Assembly (NCBI GenBank): GCA_002416125.1
Contig: DIBU01000001.1
Span: forward strand, 62,001 to 126,000
Reading direction: 5' to 3'
DNA: 64,000 nt
Source: Halieaceae bacterium UBA5044
GTDB taxonomy: Bacteria > Pseudomonadota > Gammaproteobacteria > Pseudomonadales > Halieaceae
In this document: positions 49,540 through 56,641 of the stretch, piece by piece
Layout: every line of letters begins with the position of its first letter
How positions within the stretch are numbered: position 1 is the stretch's first letter
Position numbers and translations under genes: made by a program
Notes under the pieces: model-generated
Seen by the model: the letters and a program-made list of their open reading frames with translations, nothing else
What the model was told of the DNA's origin: nothing
Database searches by the model: none

Positions 49540-50198
49540 GACCCGGCCCCCACAAGGCGGCCGTTGCGCAGGGTAAGAATGCGGTGCCGCAGCCGTGAAA
49601 TCAGCGCCAGATCGTGGCTGGCGATCAGTACCGTGACGCCCACCTGGCTGAAGGCTTCGAAAAGCTGCATGATTTCTGCCGAGAGCAGGGGATCGAGATT
49701 GCCCGTGGGCTCGTCGGCCAGGAGAATGCGCGGACGCGCCACCACCGCTCGCGCAATACCCACGCGCTGCTGCTCGCCACCTGACAGGGTCACCGGCAGT
49801 GCACGCTCCTTTGACAGCAGACCCACCTTGTCCAGCGCGGCGCGCACACGACGGCCGATTTCCCGGTGCTCGTAGCCGGCGATCACCAGCGGCAGGGCCA
49901 CATTATCGAAGACGTTGCGGTCGAACAGCAGTTGGTGATTCTGAAACACAACACCGATATTCCGCCGATGGCGCGGGATACCGCGCTCACCCACCTTGGC
50001 CAGATTGACACCGTCGACAATCACCTGGCCGCGCGTGGGCCGCTCAATGAGCATGATCAAACGCAGCAGCGTACTCTTGCCGGCGCCGGAATGGCCGGTG
50101 AGGAACACCATTTCATCCTGGCGGATATCGACACTAATTTCACTCAGTGCCTCATGACCTTCGGCGTAGCGCTTGCTGACCCGGTCAAAGGTGATCAT
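49536..50198 (-). CDS. ftsE: cell division ATP-binding protein FtsE
   Basis: 220 aa ABC ATPase. Walker A LTGHSGAGKSTLLRL (near 37), signature VTLSGGEQQRVGIARA (near 135), Walker B ILLADEPTGNLDP (near 160), H-loop VLIASHDLAL. It overlaps ftsX and ftsY by 4 bp each, the standard ftsY-ftsE-ftsX arrangement. Confidence 0.96.
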   Translation of the reverse strand: MITFDRVSKRYAEGHEALSEISVDIRQDEMVFLTGHSGAGKSTLLRLIMLIERPTRGQVIVDGVNLAKVGERGIPRHRRNIGVVFQNHQLLFDRNVFDNVALPLVIAGYEHREIGRRVRAALDKVGLLSKERALPVTLSGGEQQRVGIARAVVARPRILLADEPTGNLDPLLSAEIMQLFEAFSQVGVTVLIASHDLALISRLRHRILTLRNGRLVGAGS

Positions 50199-51406
50199 GG
50201 CTCGGCGTCGGCACCCGCAAACAGGGCGTCAATGAAAGGCTCGGCCGCGAAGGGGCGCAGATCCTCTGCGGTTTCCCCCACGCCGATGAACCTGATGGGC
50301 AGGCCGAGCTTGCGGGCAATGGCAAAAATGACGCCGCCCTTGGCGGTGCCGTCGAGCTTGGTCAGGGTGAGGCCGGTCACGCCGACAACCTGCTGGAACT
50401 GGCTGGCCTGGGCGAGGGCGTTCTGCCCGGTGCCCGCATCCAGCACCAGCATCACCTCGTGTGGCGCGGCAGCATCCAGCTTGCCCATCACGCGCACCAC
50501 CTTGCGCAACTCTTCCATCAGGTTGTCCTTGTTGTGCAGACGGCCGGCGGTGTCGGCGATCAGCACATCGACCTTGCGCGCCTGAGCCGCCTGCAGCGCG
50601 TCGTAAATCACCGAGGCGCTGTCGGCGCCGGTATGCTGGGCAATGACGGGCACATTGTGGCGCTGACCCCACACCTGCAGTTGCTCGACAGCCGCGGCGC
50701 GGAAGGTATCCCCTGCCGCCAGCATGACGGAGCGCCCCTCCGCCTGGAAGCGGCGCGCAAGCTTGCCGATGGTCGTGGTTTTGCCCACGCCGTTTACGCC
50801 CACCATCAGAATCACATAGGGTTTGTGGCCGCTCACATCCAGCGGCACCTCGCAGGGCTGCAACAGGCTCAGCAGCTCTTCCTGCAGGGCGCGCTGCAGG
50901 GCCTCCGGCCGGGTCAGCTCCTTGCGCGACACGCGCTGCGTCAGGCGCCCGATGATATCGAGGGTTGCGTCGACACCGGCATCCGCCAGCAGCAACCGCG
51001 ACTCCAGTTCCTCCATCAGCTCCGCGTCGATTTCCTTGCGCCCCAGGAACAGGGTTCCCAGCCCCTCTACCAGCGTGCTGCTGGTCTTGCCCAGGCCGCG
51101 CCTCAGGCGAGCAAAGAATCCGGCCTCCGACGCGGCCACTGGCCGCTCCACCGGTTGCTGCACCGGCGCCGCCACGGGCTGCTCAGCCGCGGGGGTAGGC
51201 ACCAGCGCATCGGCGGCGGGCACCGGGGTGGACACCACCTTCGCCGCGCTAGCCGGCTCGCCACCCGCGGGTGATGCAGTTTCTGCTGACGATTGAACCT
51301 CGGCGGGCGGCTCAGGTGCGTTGGGTTCAGGAGCGGCCGGCTTCGGTGCGGCCGGCTCAGGTGCGGCCGGCGCAGGCGTCTTTTTACTGCGTTTGAAAAA
51401 CTTCAT
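50195..51406 (-). CDS. ftsY: signal recognition particle receptor FtsY
   Basis: 403 aa from ATG 51406. N-terminal A domain (about 1-100) rich in Pro/Ala/Glu (PAAPEPAAPKPAAPEP), starting with the basic MKFFKRSKK. The NG GTPase domain has VGVNGVGKTTTIGKLA (P-loop, near 208), AGDTFRAAAVEQL, IADTAGRLHNKDNLMEEL and LTKLDGTAKGG. Docks SRP-ribosome complexes at the inner membrane. It is divergent from rsmD (73 bp gap). Confidence 0.95.
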   Translation of the reverse strand: MKFFKRSKKTPAPAAPEPAAPKPAAPEPNAPEPPAEVQSSAETASPAGGEPASAAKVVSTPVPAADALVPTPAAEQPVAAPVQQPVERPVAASEAGFFARLRRGLGKTSSTLVEGLGTLFLGRKEIDAELMEELESRLLLADAGVDATLDIIGRLTQRVSRKELTRPEALQRALQEELLSLLQPCEVPLDVSGHKPYVILMVGVNGVGKTTTIGKLARRFQAEGRSVMLAAGDTFRAAAVEQLQVWGQRHNVPVIAQHTGADSASVIYDALQAAQARKVDVLIADTAGRLHNKDNLMEELRKVVRVMGKLDAAAPHEVMLVLDAGTGQNALAQASQFQQVVGVTGLTLTKLDGTAKGGVIFAIARKLGLPIRFIGVGETAEDLRPFAAEPFIDALFAGADAEP

Positions 51407-51479
51407 GGGTCTCGTGATACAGTTCGCGGGAGGCATCCGCAGGACTGCGTATCCTAACACTCCTGAAGGGGGCGACGAA

Positions 51480-52091
51480 ATGACAGCACCGCGCGGGCGG
51501 TCAGCAAAGCGGCCGGCGTCGGCGCGGCCGGCGTCGGCCAGCAGCCTGCGCATCATCGGGGGTCGCTGGCGCGGCCGCAAGCTGCGCTTCACGGCCGCGC
51601 AGGGGTTGCGCCCCACCGGTGACCGGATTCGCGAGACCCTGTTCAACTGGCTGGCGGCGGAGCTGCCGGGAGCGCGCTGTGCGGATCTGTTCAGCGGCTC
51701 CGGCGCCCTTGGCCTGGAGGCACTGTCGCGGGGCGCAGCACACTGCGATTTCATCGACACCAACCCCGAGAGCCTGGCCCAGATCCGCCAGCATCTGAGC
51801 ACACTCGACGCCACCAGCCAGGCCCGCTGCCACGCCTGTAACGCCCTCGACCTGCTCGCCGCCGGCGCCGGTCCCTGGGACATCGTCTTTATCGACCCCC
51901 CCTTCGGCCTGCAACTGGTAGAGCCGAGCTGCACCCTGCTCGCGGCCTGCGGTGCGCTGGCACCCGGCGCCAGCGTCTATATTGAAACCGGTGCCGACGA
52001 ACCCGAGGCAGCACTGCCCGCGGACTGGCTGCTGCACCGCGACAAAACCTCCGGCGCTGTTCGCTACCGCCTGTTCCACACGGCGGCATGA
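51480..52091 (+). CDS. rsmD: 16S rRNA (guanine966-N2)-methyltransferase
   Basis: 203 aa from ATG 51480, with AAGGGGG about 8 nt upstream. RIIGGRWRGRKLRF and GLRPTGDRIRETLFNWL are RsmD N-terminal motifs; SAM motif CADLFSGSGALGLEALSRG (near 77), catalytic IVFIDPPFG (near 142). The frame is open upstream into ftsY but antisense to it. It lies upstream of coaD, as in most gammaproteobacteria. Confidence 0.94.
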   Translation: MTAPRGRSAKRPASARPASASSLRIIGGRWRGRKLRFTAAQGLRPTGDRIRETLFNWLAAELPGARCADLFSGSGALGLEALSRGAAHCDFIDTNPESLAQIRQHLSTLDATSQARCHACNALDLLAAGAGPWDIVFIDPPFGLQLVEPSCTLLAACGALAPGASVYIETGADEPEAALPADWLLHRDKTSGAVRYRLFHTAA

Positions 52092-52165
52092 TCGCGCATC
52101 CGTTTGCGCCGGCGACAGTGAGTGTTTACCATCCGCAGCTTGTTCTCAGGCACTGAGCAGCTGGC

Positions 52166-52648
52166 ATGAATTCACACACGGTCATTTATCCGGGCACCTT
52201 CGACCCGATTACCAACGGTCATGTCGATCTGACCGAACGGGCGGCACGCCTGTTCGGCAAAGTCGTCGTGGCCATTGCCCACAGCGAGAAGAAAACACCG
52301 CTGTTCAATCTGGAAGAGCGGGTGGCCCTGTGCAGGGCCTCGCTGCAACACCTGGAGAACGTTGAGGTGGTTGGCTTCAGCAACCTGCTGATCGACTTCG
52401 TGCACAGCCAGGGGTCGCGCTGTGTGCTGCGGGGTCTGCGTGCCGTGGCAGATTTCGAATACGAGTTTCAGCTCGCCAATATGAACCGGGCGCTGGACCG
52501 CGAGTTCGAGAGCATCTTCCTGACCCCCTCGGAACACCTGTCCTATATCTCGTCCTCGCTGGTGCGGGAAATCGCCGCCCTGAATGGCGACATTACACCC
52601 TTCGTGCCCGCGCCAGTGGCCCGGGCACTGCAGGAGCGCTTCCGCTAG
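52166..52648 (+). CDS. coaD: phosphopantetheine adenylyltransferase
   Basis: 160 aa. Fourth step of CoA synthesis. Nucleotidyltransferase motif VIYPGTFDPITNGHVDL (TxGH, near residue 16), VLRGLRAVADFEYEFQLANMN in the pantetheine region (FEYEFQLANMNR), and YISSSLVREIAALNGD near the C-terminus. Length fits the family. The TAG stop (52646-52648) falls inside the terminal repeat of the adjacent MITE-like element. Confidence 0.96.
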   Translation: MNSHTVIYPGTFDPITNGHVDLTERAARLFGKVVVAIAHSEKKTPLFNLEERVALCRASLQHLENVEVVGFSNLLIDFVHSQGSRCVLRGLRAVADFEYEFQLANMNRALDREFESIFLTPSEHLSYISSSLVREIAALNGDITPFVPAPVARALQERFR

Positions 52649-52811
52649 CAGCCTGTCGGACTTAGGGCATCGTCGCGAGGCGTGTGGGAATCGAGGGCAG
52701 AATGTCGATCGTTTGAGGCGAATAGTGGTGGCTATTTAACGAAAACGAGCGGGATTCTGGACCGATTCCCATCAGCCGCAGCAGATGAGCCTAGGTCCGA
52801 CAGGCTGCTAG
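52645..52811. mobile_element. MITE-like element with 22-bp terminal inverted repeats
   Basis: 167 bp bounded by CTAGCAGCCTGTCGGACT-TAGG (52645-52666) and its inverted copy (52790-52811), 21 of 22 bases matching. Inner inverted pairs GGGAATCG (52686-52693) / CGATTCCC (52763-52770) and a central AATAG-TGGTGG-CTATT hairpin let it fold into one long imperfect stem. It has no coding capacity. Terminal CTAG on both sides may be part of the repeat or a target duplication. Confidence 0.75.
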
Positions 52812-53176
52812 TCTTCGGCGGCTGCCGCTGCGGCCTTGCGTGCCCGATTCCGCTCGACGTCCTTGTTGGTGTAGCCGGTTTCGCGGCAGCCCAGGCAGCG
52901 CACGAAGGTCGCCTCCGCGGGGCCGATCATCAGGGTTTCAGCGGCTTCACCGGCATGGCCCGCAAGCAGTGTGAAGGGCAGGCTGACCAGCCACGCGGCG
53001 GTTCCACCCACCGTCATCACCGCGCCGATGGGCCGCGCAATCAACAGATCCCCCACCATGGCGCCGGCAGACGGACTCTCATCGACCGCGCTCTGGGCGG
53101 CAACCCACTGTGGCATGGTCAGGCATGTGGCCAGCACAGCAAACGCGAGCTGGCGATTAAGGCAATTGCTTTTCAT
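52808..53176 (-). CDS. conserved exported protein of unknown function
   Basis: 122 aa. Signal peptide (LAFAVLATCLTMPQWVAA, cleaved near 27), then AMVGDLLIARPIGAVMTVGGTAAWLVSLPFTLLAG with a possible membrane segment (about 45-72) and PAEATFVRCLGC near residue 95. Similar proteins next to coaD/mutM in Pseudomonas are loosely labelled multidrug transporter, but nothing here supports transport. Its TAG stop lies in the right terminal repeat of the MITE-like element. Confidence 0.75.
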   Translation of the reverse strand: MKSNCLNRQLAFAVLATCLTMPQWVAAQSAVDESPSAGAMVGDLLIARPIGAVMTVGGTAAWLVSLPFTLLAGHAGEAAETLMIGPAEATFVRCLGCRETGYTNKDVERNRARKAAAAAAED

Positions 53177-53232
53177 TGTTCACTCCCCCGCGGGACATAG
53201 CCCCTCCCATACAAACGCTGAGTGTAGCCTGT

Positions 53233-54045
53233 TCAGCGCTGACAGGCCACGCAATACACCGTACTGCGCTGCCCCAGCCGCAGCTCGCGCAAGGGTCTCG
53301 CACAGCGGCTGCAGGGCTGTCCACCACGGCCGTATACGGACAACTGCTGAGCGAAGTAACCCGGCTTGCCATCGCCGCCGACGAAGTCGCGCAATGTTGT
53401 TCCGCCCTGATCTATAGCGAAAGTAAGCACTCGCTTCACTTCCTCCGCGAGGCGCTGGTAACGAGCCAGACCGATCTTCCCTGCAGGGCGGTCAGGACGG
53501 ATACCGGCCAGAAACAGGGCTTCATTGGCGTAAATATTACCCACACCGACAACCACCCGGCCATCCATCAGAAACGGCTTTACCGGCCCGCGACGGCCAC
53601 GGGACCGCCGGTATAGCAGGTCTCCCGTGAAGGCCTCCGACAGCGGTTCCGGCCCGAGACCGGCCAGCAGCGGGTGGCACTCACCGGGCGCCAGCCAGAG
53701 CATGCAGCCAAACCGTCGGGGGTCGTTGTAGCGCAGACGGTCCCCGCTGGACAGCAGGATCTGCACGTGGTCATGGCGCAACAGGGGACTATCGTCGCGA
53801 ATCACCCGCAGGGAGCCGGACATGCCAAGGTGCACGAGGAGGCTGCCGGAGCCGGTGTGGAAGAGCAGGTACTTGGCGCGGCGTTCCACCGCCGTGATTT
53901 CCTGGCCCTGCAGGCGCTGCGCAAGGTCCGCCGGTACCGGCCAGCGCAGGCGTGGCTCCCGCACCTCCACGGCCAGCACGCGCCGGCCCTCCGCCCAAGG
54001 CGCGACGCCGCGGCGGGTGGTTTCAACTTCAGGCAATTCAGGCAT
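53233..54045 (-). CDS. mutM: formamidopyrimidine-DNA glycosylase
   Basis: 270 aa. Base-excision repair of oxidised purines such as 8-oxoguanine. N-terminal catalytic PELPEVETTRRG (Pro2 nucleophile, Glu3), Lys in RRAKYLLFHTG (near 57), helix-two-turn-helix VVGVGNIYANEALF, and a C-terminal zinc finger with two CxxC pairs (CSRC near 247, CVAC near 267). It lies downstream of rpmB-rpmG and their terminator. Confidence 0.96.
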   Translation of the reverse strand: MPELPEVETTRRGVAPWAEGRRVLAVEVREPRLRWPVPADLAQRLQGQEITAVERRAKYLLFHTGSGSLLVHLGMSGSLRVIRDDSPLLRHDHVQILLSSGDRLRYNDPRRFGCMLWLAPGECHPLLAGLGPEPLSEAFTGDLLYRRSRGRRGPVKPFLMDGRVVVGVGNIYANEALFLAGIRPDRPAGKIGLARYQRLAEEVKRVLTFAIDQGGTTLRDFVGGDGKPGYFAQQLSVYGRGGQPCSRCARPLRELRLGQRSTVYCVACQR

Positions 54046-54058
54046 TTTGCGTGGCCAT

Positions 54059-54086
54059 AAAAAACCCCGACACAGGCCGGGGTTCC
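54059..54086 (-). terminator. intrinsic terminator after rpmG
   Basis: On the minus strand, AACCCCGGCC-TGTGT-CGGGGTT followed by six T (54064 to 54059). It separates rpmB-rpmG from mutM, whose ATG is only 13 bp beyond. Confidence 0.9.
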
Positions 54087-54111
54087 AGGCGTATCAAAAA
54101 ACGGTTTCCCG

Positions 54112-54267
54112 TTACTTGATCTTGCCTTCCTTGTACATGACATGCTTGCGCACAACCGGATCGTACTTCTTCATTTCCAGCTTGTCGGGGGTGGTGCGCT
54201 TGTTCTTGTCAGTGGTGTAGAAATGGCCCGTACCGGCTGACGAAATCATTCTGATCTTGTCTCTCAT
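54112..54267 (-). CDS. rpmG: 50S ribosomal protein L33
   Basis: 51 aa: MRDKIRMISSAGTGHFYTTD, then KNKRTTPDKLEMKKYDPVVR and KHVMYKEGKIK, a full L33 of the cysteine-free, zinc-independent type (HFYTTDKN instead of CxxC). AAGGAGAGCAGTC provides a ribosome site before ATG 54267. It follows rpmB by 26 bp. Too short for most ORF scans. Confidence 0.97.
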   Translation of the reverse strand: MRDKIRMISSAGTGHFYTTDKNKRTTPDKLEMKKYDPVVRKHVMYKEGKIK

Positions 54268-54293
54268 GACTGCTCTCCTTCAGATTCCGCCGC

Positions 54294-54530
54294 TCAGACC
54301 TTGACGCCGCTGGCGCGAATGTCGCTCAGCACCTGGTCAATGCCCTTCTTGTCGATGATGCGCATACCTTTGCTGGACACGCGCAGGGACACGAAACGCT
54401 TCTCGGATTCAACCCAGAAACGGTGGTGGTGCAGGTTCGGCAAAAAACGGCGGCGAGTGCGATTTTTTGCGTGTGATACGTTGTTCCCTGTGACCGGACG
54501 CTTGCCGGTGACCTGACATACTCTTGCCAT
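54294..54530 (-). CDS. rpmB: 50S ribosomal protein L28
   Basis: 78 aa from ATG 54530 (GAGAGGCAATC upstream). MARVCQVTGKRPVTGNNVSH and ANNRTRRRFLPNL-type motif (here AKNRTRRRFLPNLHHHRFW) identify L28. First gene of the rpmB-rpmG unit. The in-frame extension to 54650 is unrelated to L28. Confidence 0.97.
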   Translation of the reverse strand: MARVCQVTGKRPVTGNNVSHAKNRTRRRFLPNLHHHRFWVESEKRFVSLRVSSKGMRIIDKKGIDQVLSDIRASGVKV

Positions 54531-54658
54531 GATTGCCTCTCCCATATACCACGGGACTTGTCGAATTTGTGTGGCCAAACGGGTCTGAAAGGGTACCCCG
54601 GCCGCGCGGAGCGCAACTTTATACCAGAACAGCAGGGGCATCGCAAGCAAAACCCGCG

Positions 54659-55333
54659 CTACAGCAAACCGCTCTCCGCGAAGGAATAGCTCTGCCCCCG
54701 ACCCACGATAATATGGTCCAGCACCCGGATATCCAGCAGACCCAGGGCCGCCTGCAAGCGCTCTGTGATACGCCGGTCTGCATGACTGGGCTCGGCGACG
54801 CCCGAAGGGTGGTTATGGGCGAGAATGACCGCCGCCGCATGATACTGCAGAGCGCGAACCGCCACTTCGCGGGGATACACCGCAGCGCCATCCAGCGTGC
54901 CGAAGAACAAGTCCTCGCAGCGCAGGATACGGTGCTGGTTATCGAGAAACAGGCAGGTGAACACCTCCCGCACCTGGCTCCCCAGATGATGCTGCAGGAA
55001 CTGCCGCGTAGCCTGGGGGCTGCACAGTGCACTTCCGGCGCGCGCCTGCTCCAGCGCGTGCCGTCGGGCCAGCTCCAGACCGGCCCTGAGCACGGCATAC
55101 TTGCCGGCGCCCAGGCCCGGGTACGCCAGTAGCGCCTCCTGACTGGCTCGCAGCAAGCCGCCCAGGCTGCCGAACCGCTGCAACAGATCGCGGCCGAGGT
55201 CGAGGGCCGAGTAGCCCCGGCGACCGGTACGCAACAGCACGGCCAGCAGCTCGGCATCGGAGAGCGTCATCGCCCCCCGCTGCAGCAGCTTGTCGCGCGG
55301 GCCCTCCCCGGCAGCCCATTCCCTGATCGACAT
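54659..55333 (-). CDS. radC: RadC/JAB-domain protein
   Basis: 224 aa from ATG 55333 (GGGAGGG 7 nt upstream). N-terminal helix-hairpin-helix (GPRDKLLQRGAMTLSDAELLAVLL; AYPGLGAGKYAVLRA) and C-terminal MPN/JAB metalloprotease-like domain with EVAVRALQYHAAAVILAHNHPSG (metal HxH motif, HNHPSG near 170) and RRITERLQAALGLLDIRVLDH. The DNA-repair role is doubtful in the literature. It is divergent from coaBC. Confidence 0.93.
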   Translation of the reverse strand: MSIREWAAGEGPRDKLLQRGAMTLSDAELLAVLLRTGRRGYSALDLGRDLLQRFGSLGGLLRASQEALLAYPGLGAGKYAVLRAGLELARRHALEQARAGSALCSPQATRQFLQHHLGSQVREVFTCLFLDNQHRILRCEDLFFGTLDGAAVYPREVAVRALQYHAAAVILAHNHPSGVAEPSHADRRITERLQAALGLLDIRVLDHIIVGRGQSYSFAESGLL

Positions 55334-55435
55334 GGCGAAGCCCTCCCTGGCTGTGGCCCTGCGGTGTCCAAACACCCGGTGTAATGGTATTGTTCGGCAT
55401 CTGTATTCATCTATTGTCCCAATTGGGTAGCCGCA

Positions 55436-56641
55436 GTGGCACATCTTTTCAATCGCAATGTTGTGCTCGGCGTCAGCGGCGGCATCGCCGCGTACAAATC
55501 GGCAGAGCTCATTCGCCAGCTCAAGGAACTCGGTGCCGATGTGCGGGTGATCATGACGCGTGGCGCCCAGGAATTCATTACACCGCTCACCCTGCAGGCC
55601 CTGTCCGGCCACCCGGTCCACACCGATCTTCTGGACGCCGAGGCCGAGCTCGGCATGGGGCACATCGAGCTCGCGCGCTGGGCCGACCTGCTGCTCATCG
55701 CCCCTGCCACAGCCGACCTGATCGCCCGTCTTGCGGGCGGGCGCGCCGACGACCTGCTCACTACGGTCACCCTGGCGACCGCGGCGCACAAGCTCATCGC
55801 GCCGGCGATGAATCAGCAGATGTGGCGCGACCCGGCGACCGCAGCCAACATTGCAACGCTCCAGGACCGTGGCATGTCACTGGTGGGCCCGGCCTCCGGC
55901 GAACAAGCCTGCGGTGATGTCGGTCCGGGTCGCATGGAGCAACCGGTCAATATCGCACTCGCCGCCGCCGGGCTGTTTGCCAGTGGTGCACTCGCCGGGC
56001 GCCGGGTCATGATCACTGCGGGCCCGACACGCGAAGCGCTGGACCCGGTACGCTACCTGTCCAACCACAGCTCCGGCAAAATGGGCTACGCGCTGGCCAG
56101 GGCCGCTGTCGATGCCGGCGCGCAGGTCACCCTGGTCAGCGGCCCGGTACAGCTACCGACCCCGGACCATGTCACCCGGGTCGATGTCGTCAGTGCCGCC
56201 GACATGCTGGAAGCCTGCATGGCGAGGGTAGACGACTGCGACCTGTTCATTGCCTGTGCCGCGGTTGCGGATTACCGGCCAGTCAGGGTCGCCGCACAGA
56301 AGATAAAGAAGGATGCTGCAGGCATCACCCTCGAGTTGGAGCGCAATGCGGATATCCTGGCCACCGTCAGCGCCCACGCGCAGGCACCCTTCACCGTCGG
56401 TTTTGCGGCGGAAACCCAGGAGGTGGAACGCTACGCGCGCGACAAACTCGAGCGCAAACACCTGGACATGATCGTCGCCAACGATGTGTCTGATACAGCG
56501 ATTGGCTTCAACAGCGACCACAATGCCGTCACCGTCCTCTGGCAGAGTGGCAGCCAGGCTCTTGCCCAGGCCAGCAAGGCCTCGATCGCACGCGAGCTGA
56601 TTTCACTGATCGCCCAGCGCATGGAGGCGGCTGATGGCTAA
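55436..56641 (+). CDS. coaBC: phosphopantothenoylcysteine decarboxylase / phosphopantothenate-cysteine ligase
   Basis: 401 aa from GTG 55436. Two CoA steps in one protein. The CoaC flavoprotein (about 1-185) has NVVLGVSGGIAAYKSAELI, GHIELARWADLLLIAPATA (His) and IAPAMNQQMW (Asn). CoaB (about 190-401) has RRVMITAGPTREALDPVRYLSNHSSGKMGYALA and IACAAVADYRP. In Pseudomonas dut lies between coaBC and algC; here coaBC overlaps the algC start by 8 bp. Confidence 0.95.
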   Translation: MAHLFNRNVVLGVSGGIAAYKSAELIRQLKELGADVRVIMTRGAQEFITPLTLQALSGHPVHTDLLDAEAELGMGHIELARWADLLLIAPATADLIARLAGGRADDLLTTVTLATAAHKLIAPAMNQQMWRDPATAANIATLQDRGMSLVGPASGEQACGDVGPGRMEQPVNIALAAAGLFASGALAGRRVMITAGPTREALDPVRYLSNHSSGKMGYALARAAVDAGAQVTLVSGPVQLPTPDHVTRVDVVSAADMLEACMARVDDCDLFIACAAVADYRPVRVAAQKIKKDAAGITLELERNADILATVSAHAQAPFTVGFAAETQEVERYARDKLERKHLDMIVANDVSDTAIGFNSDHNAVTVLWQSGSQALAQASKASIARELISLIAQRMEAADG

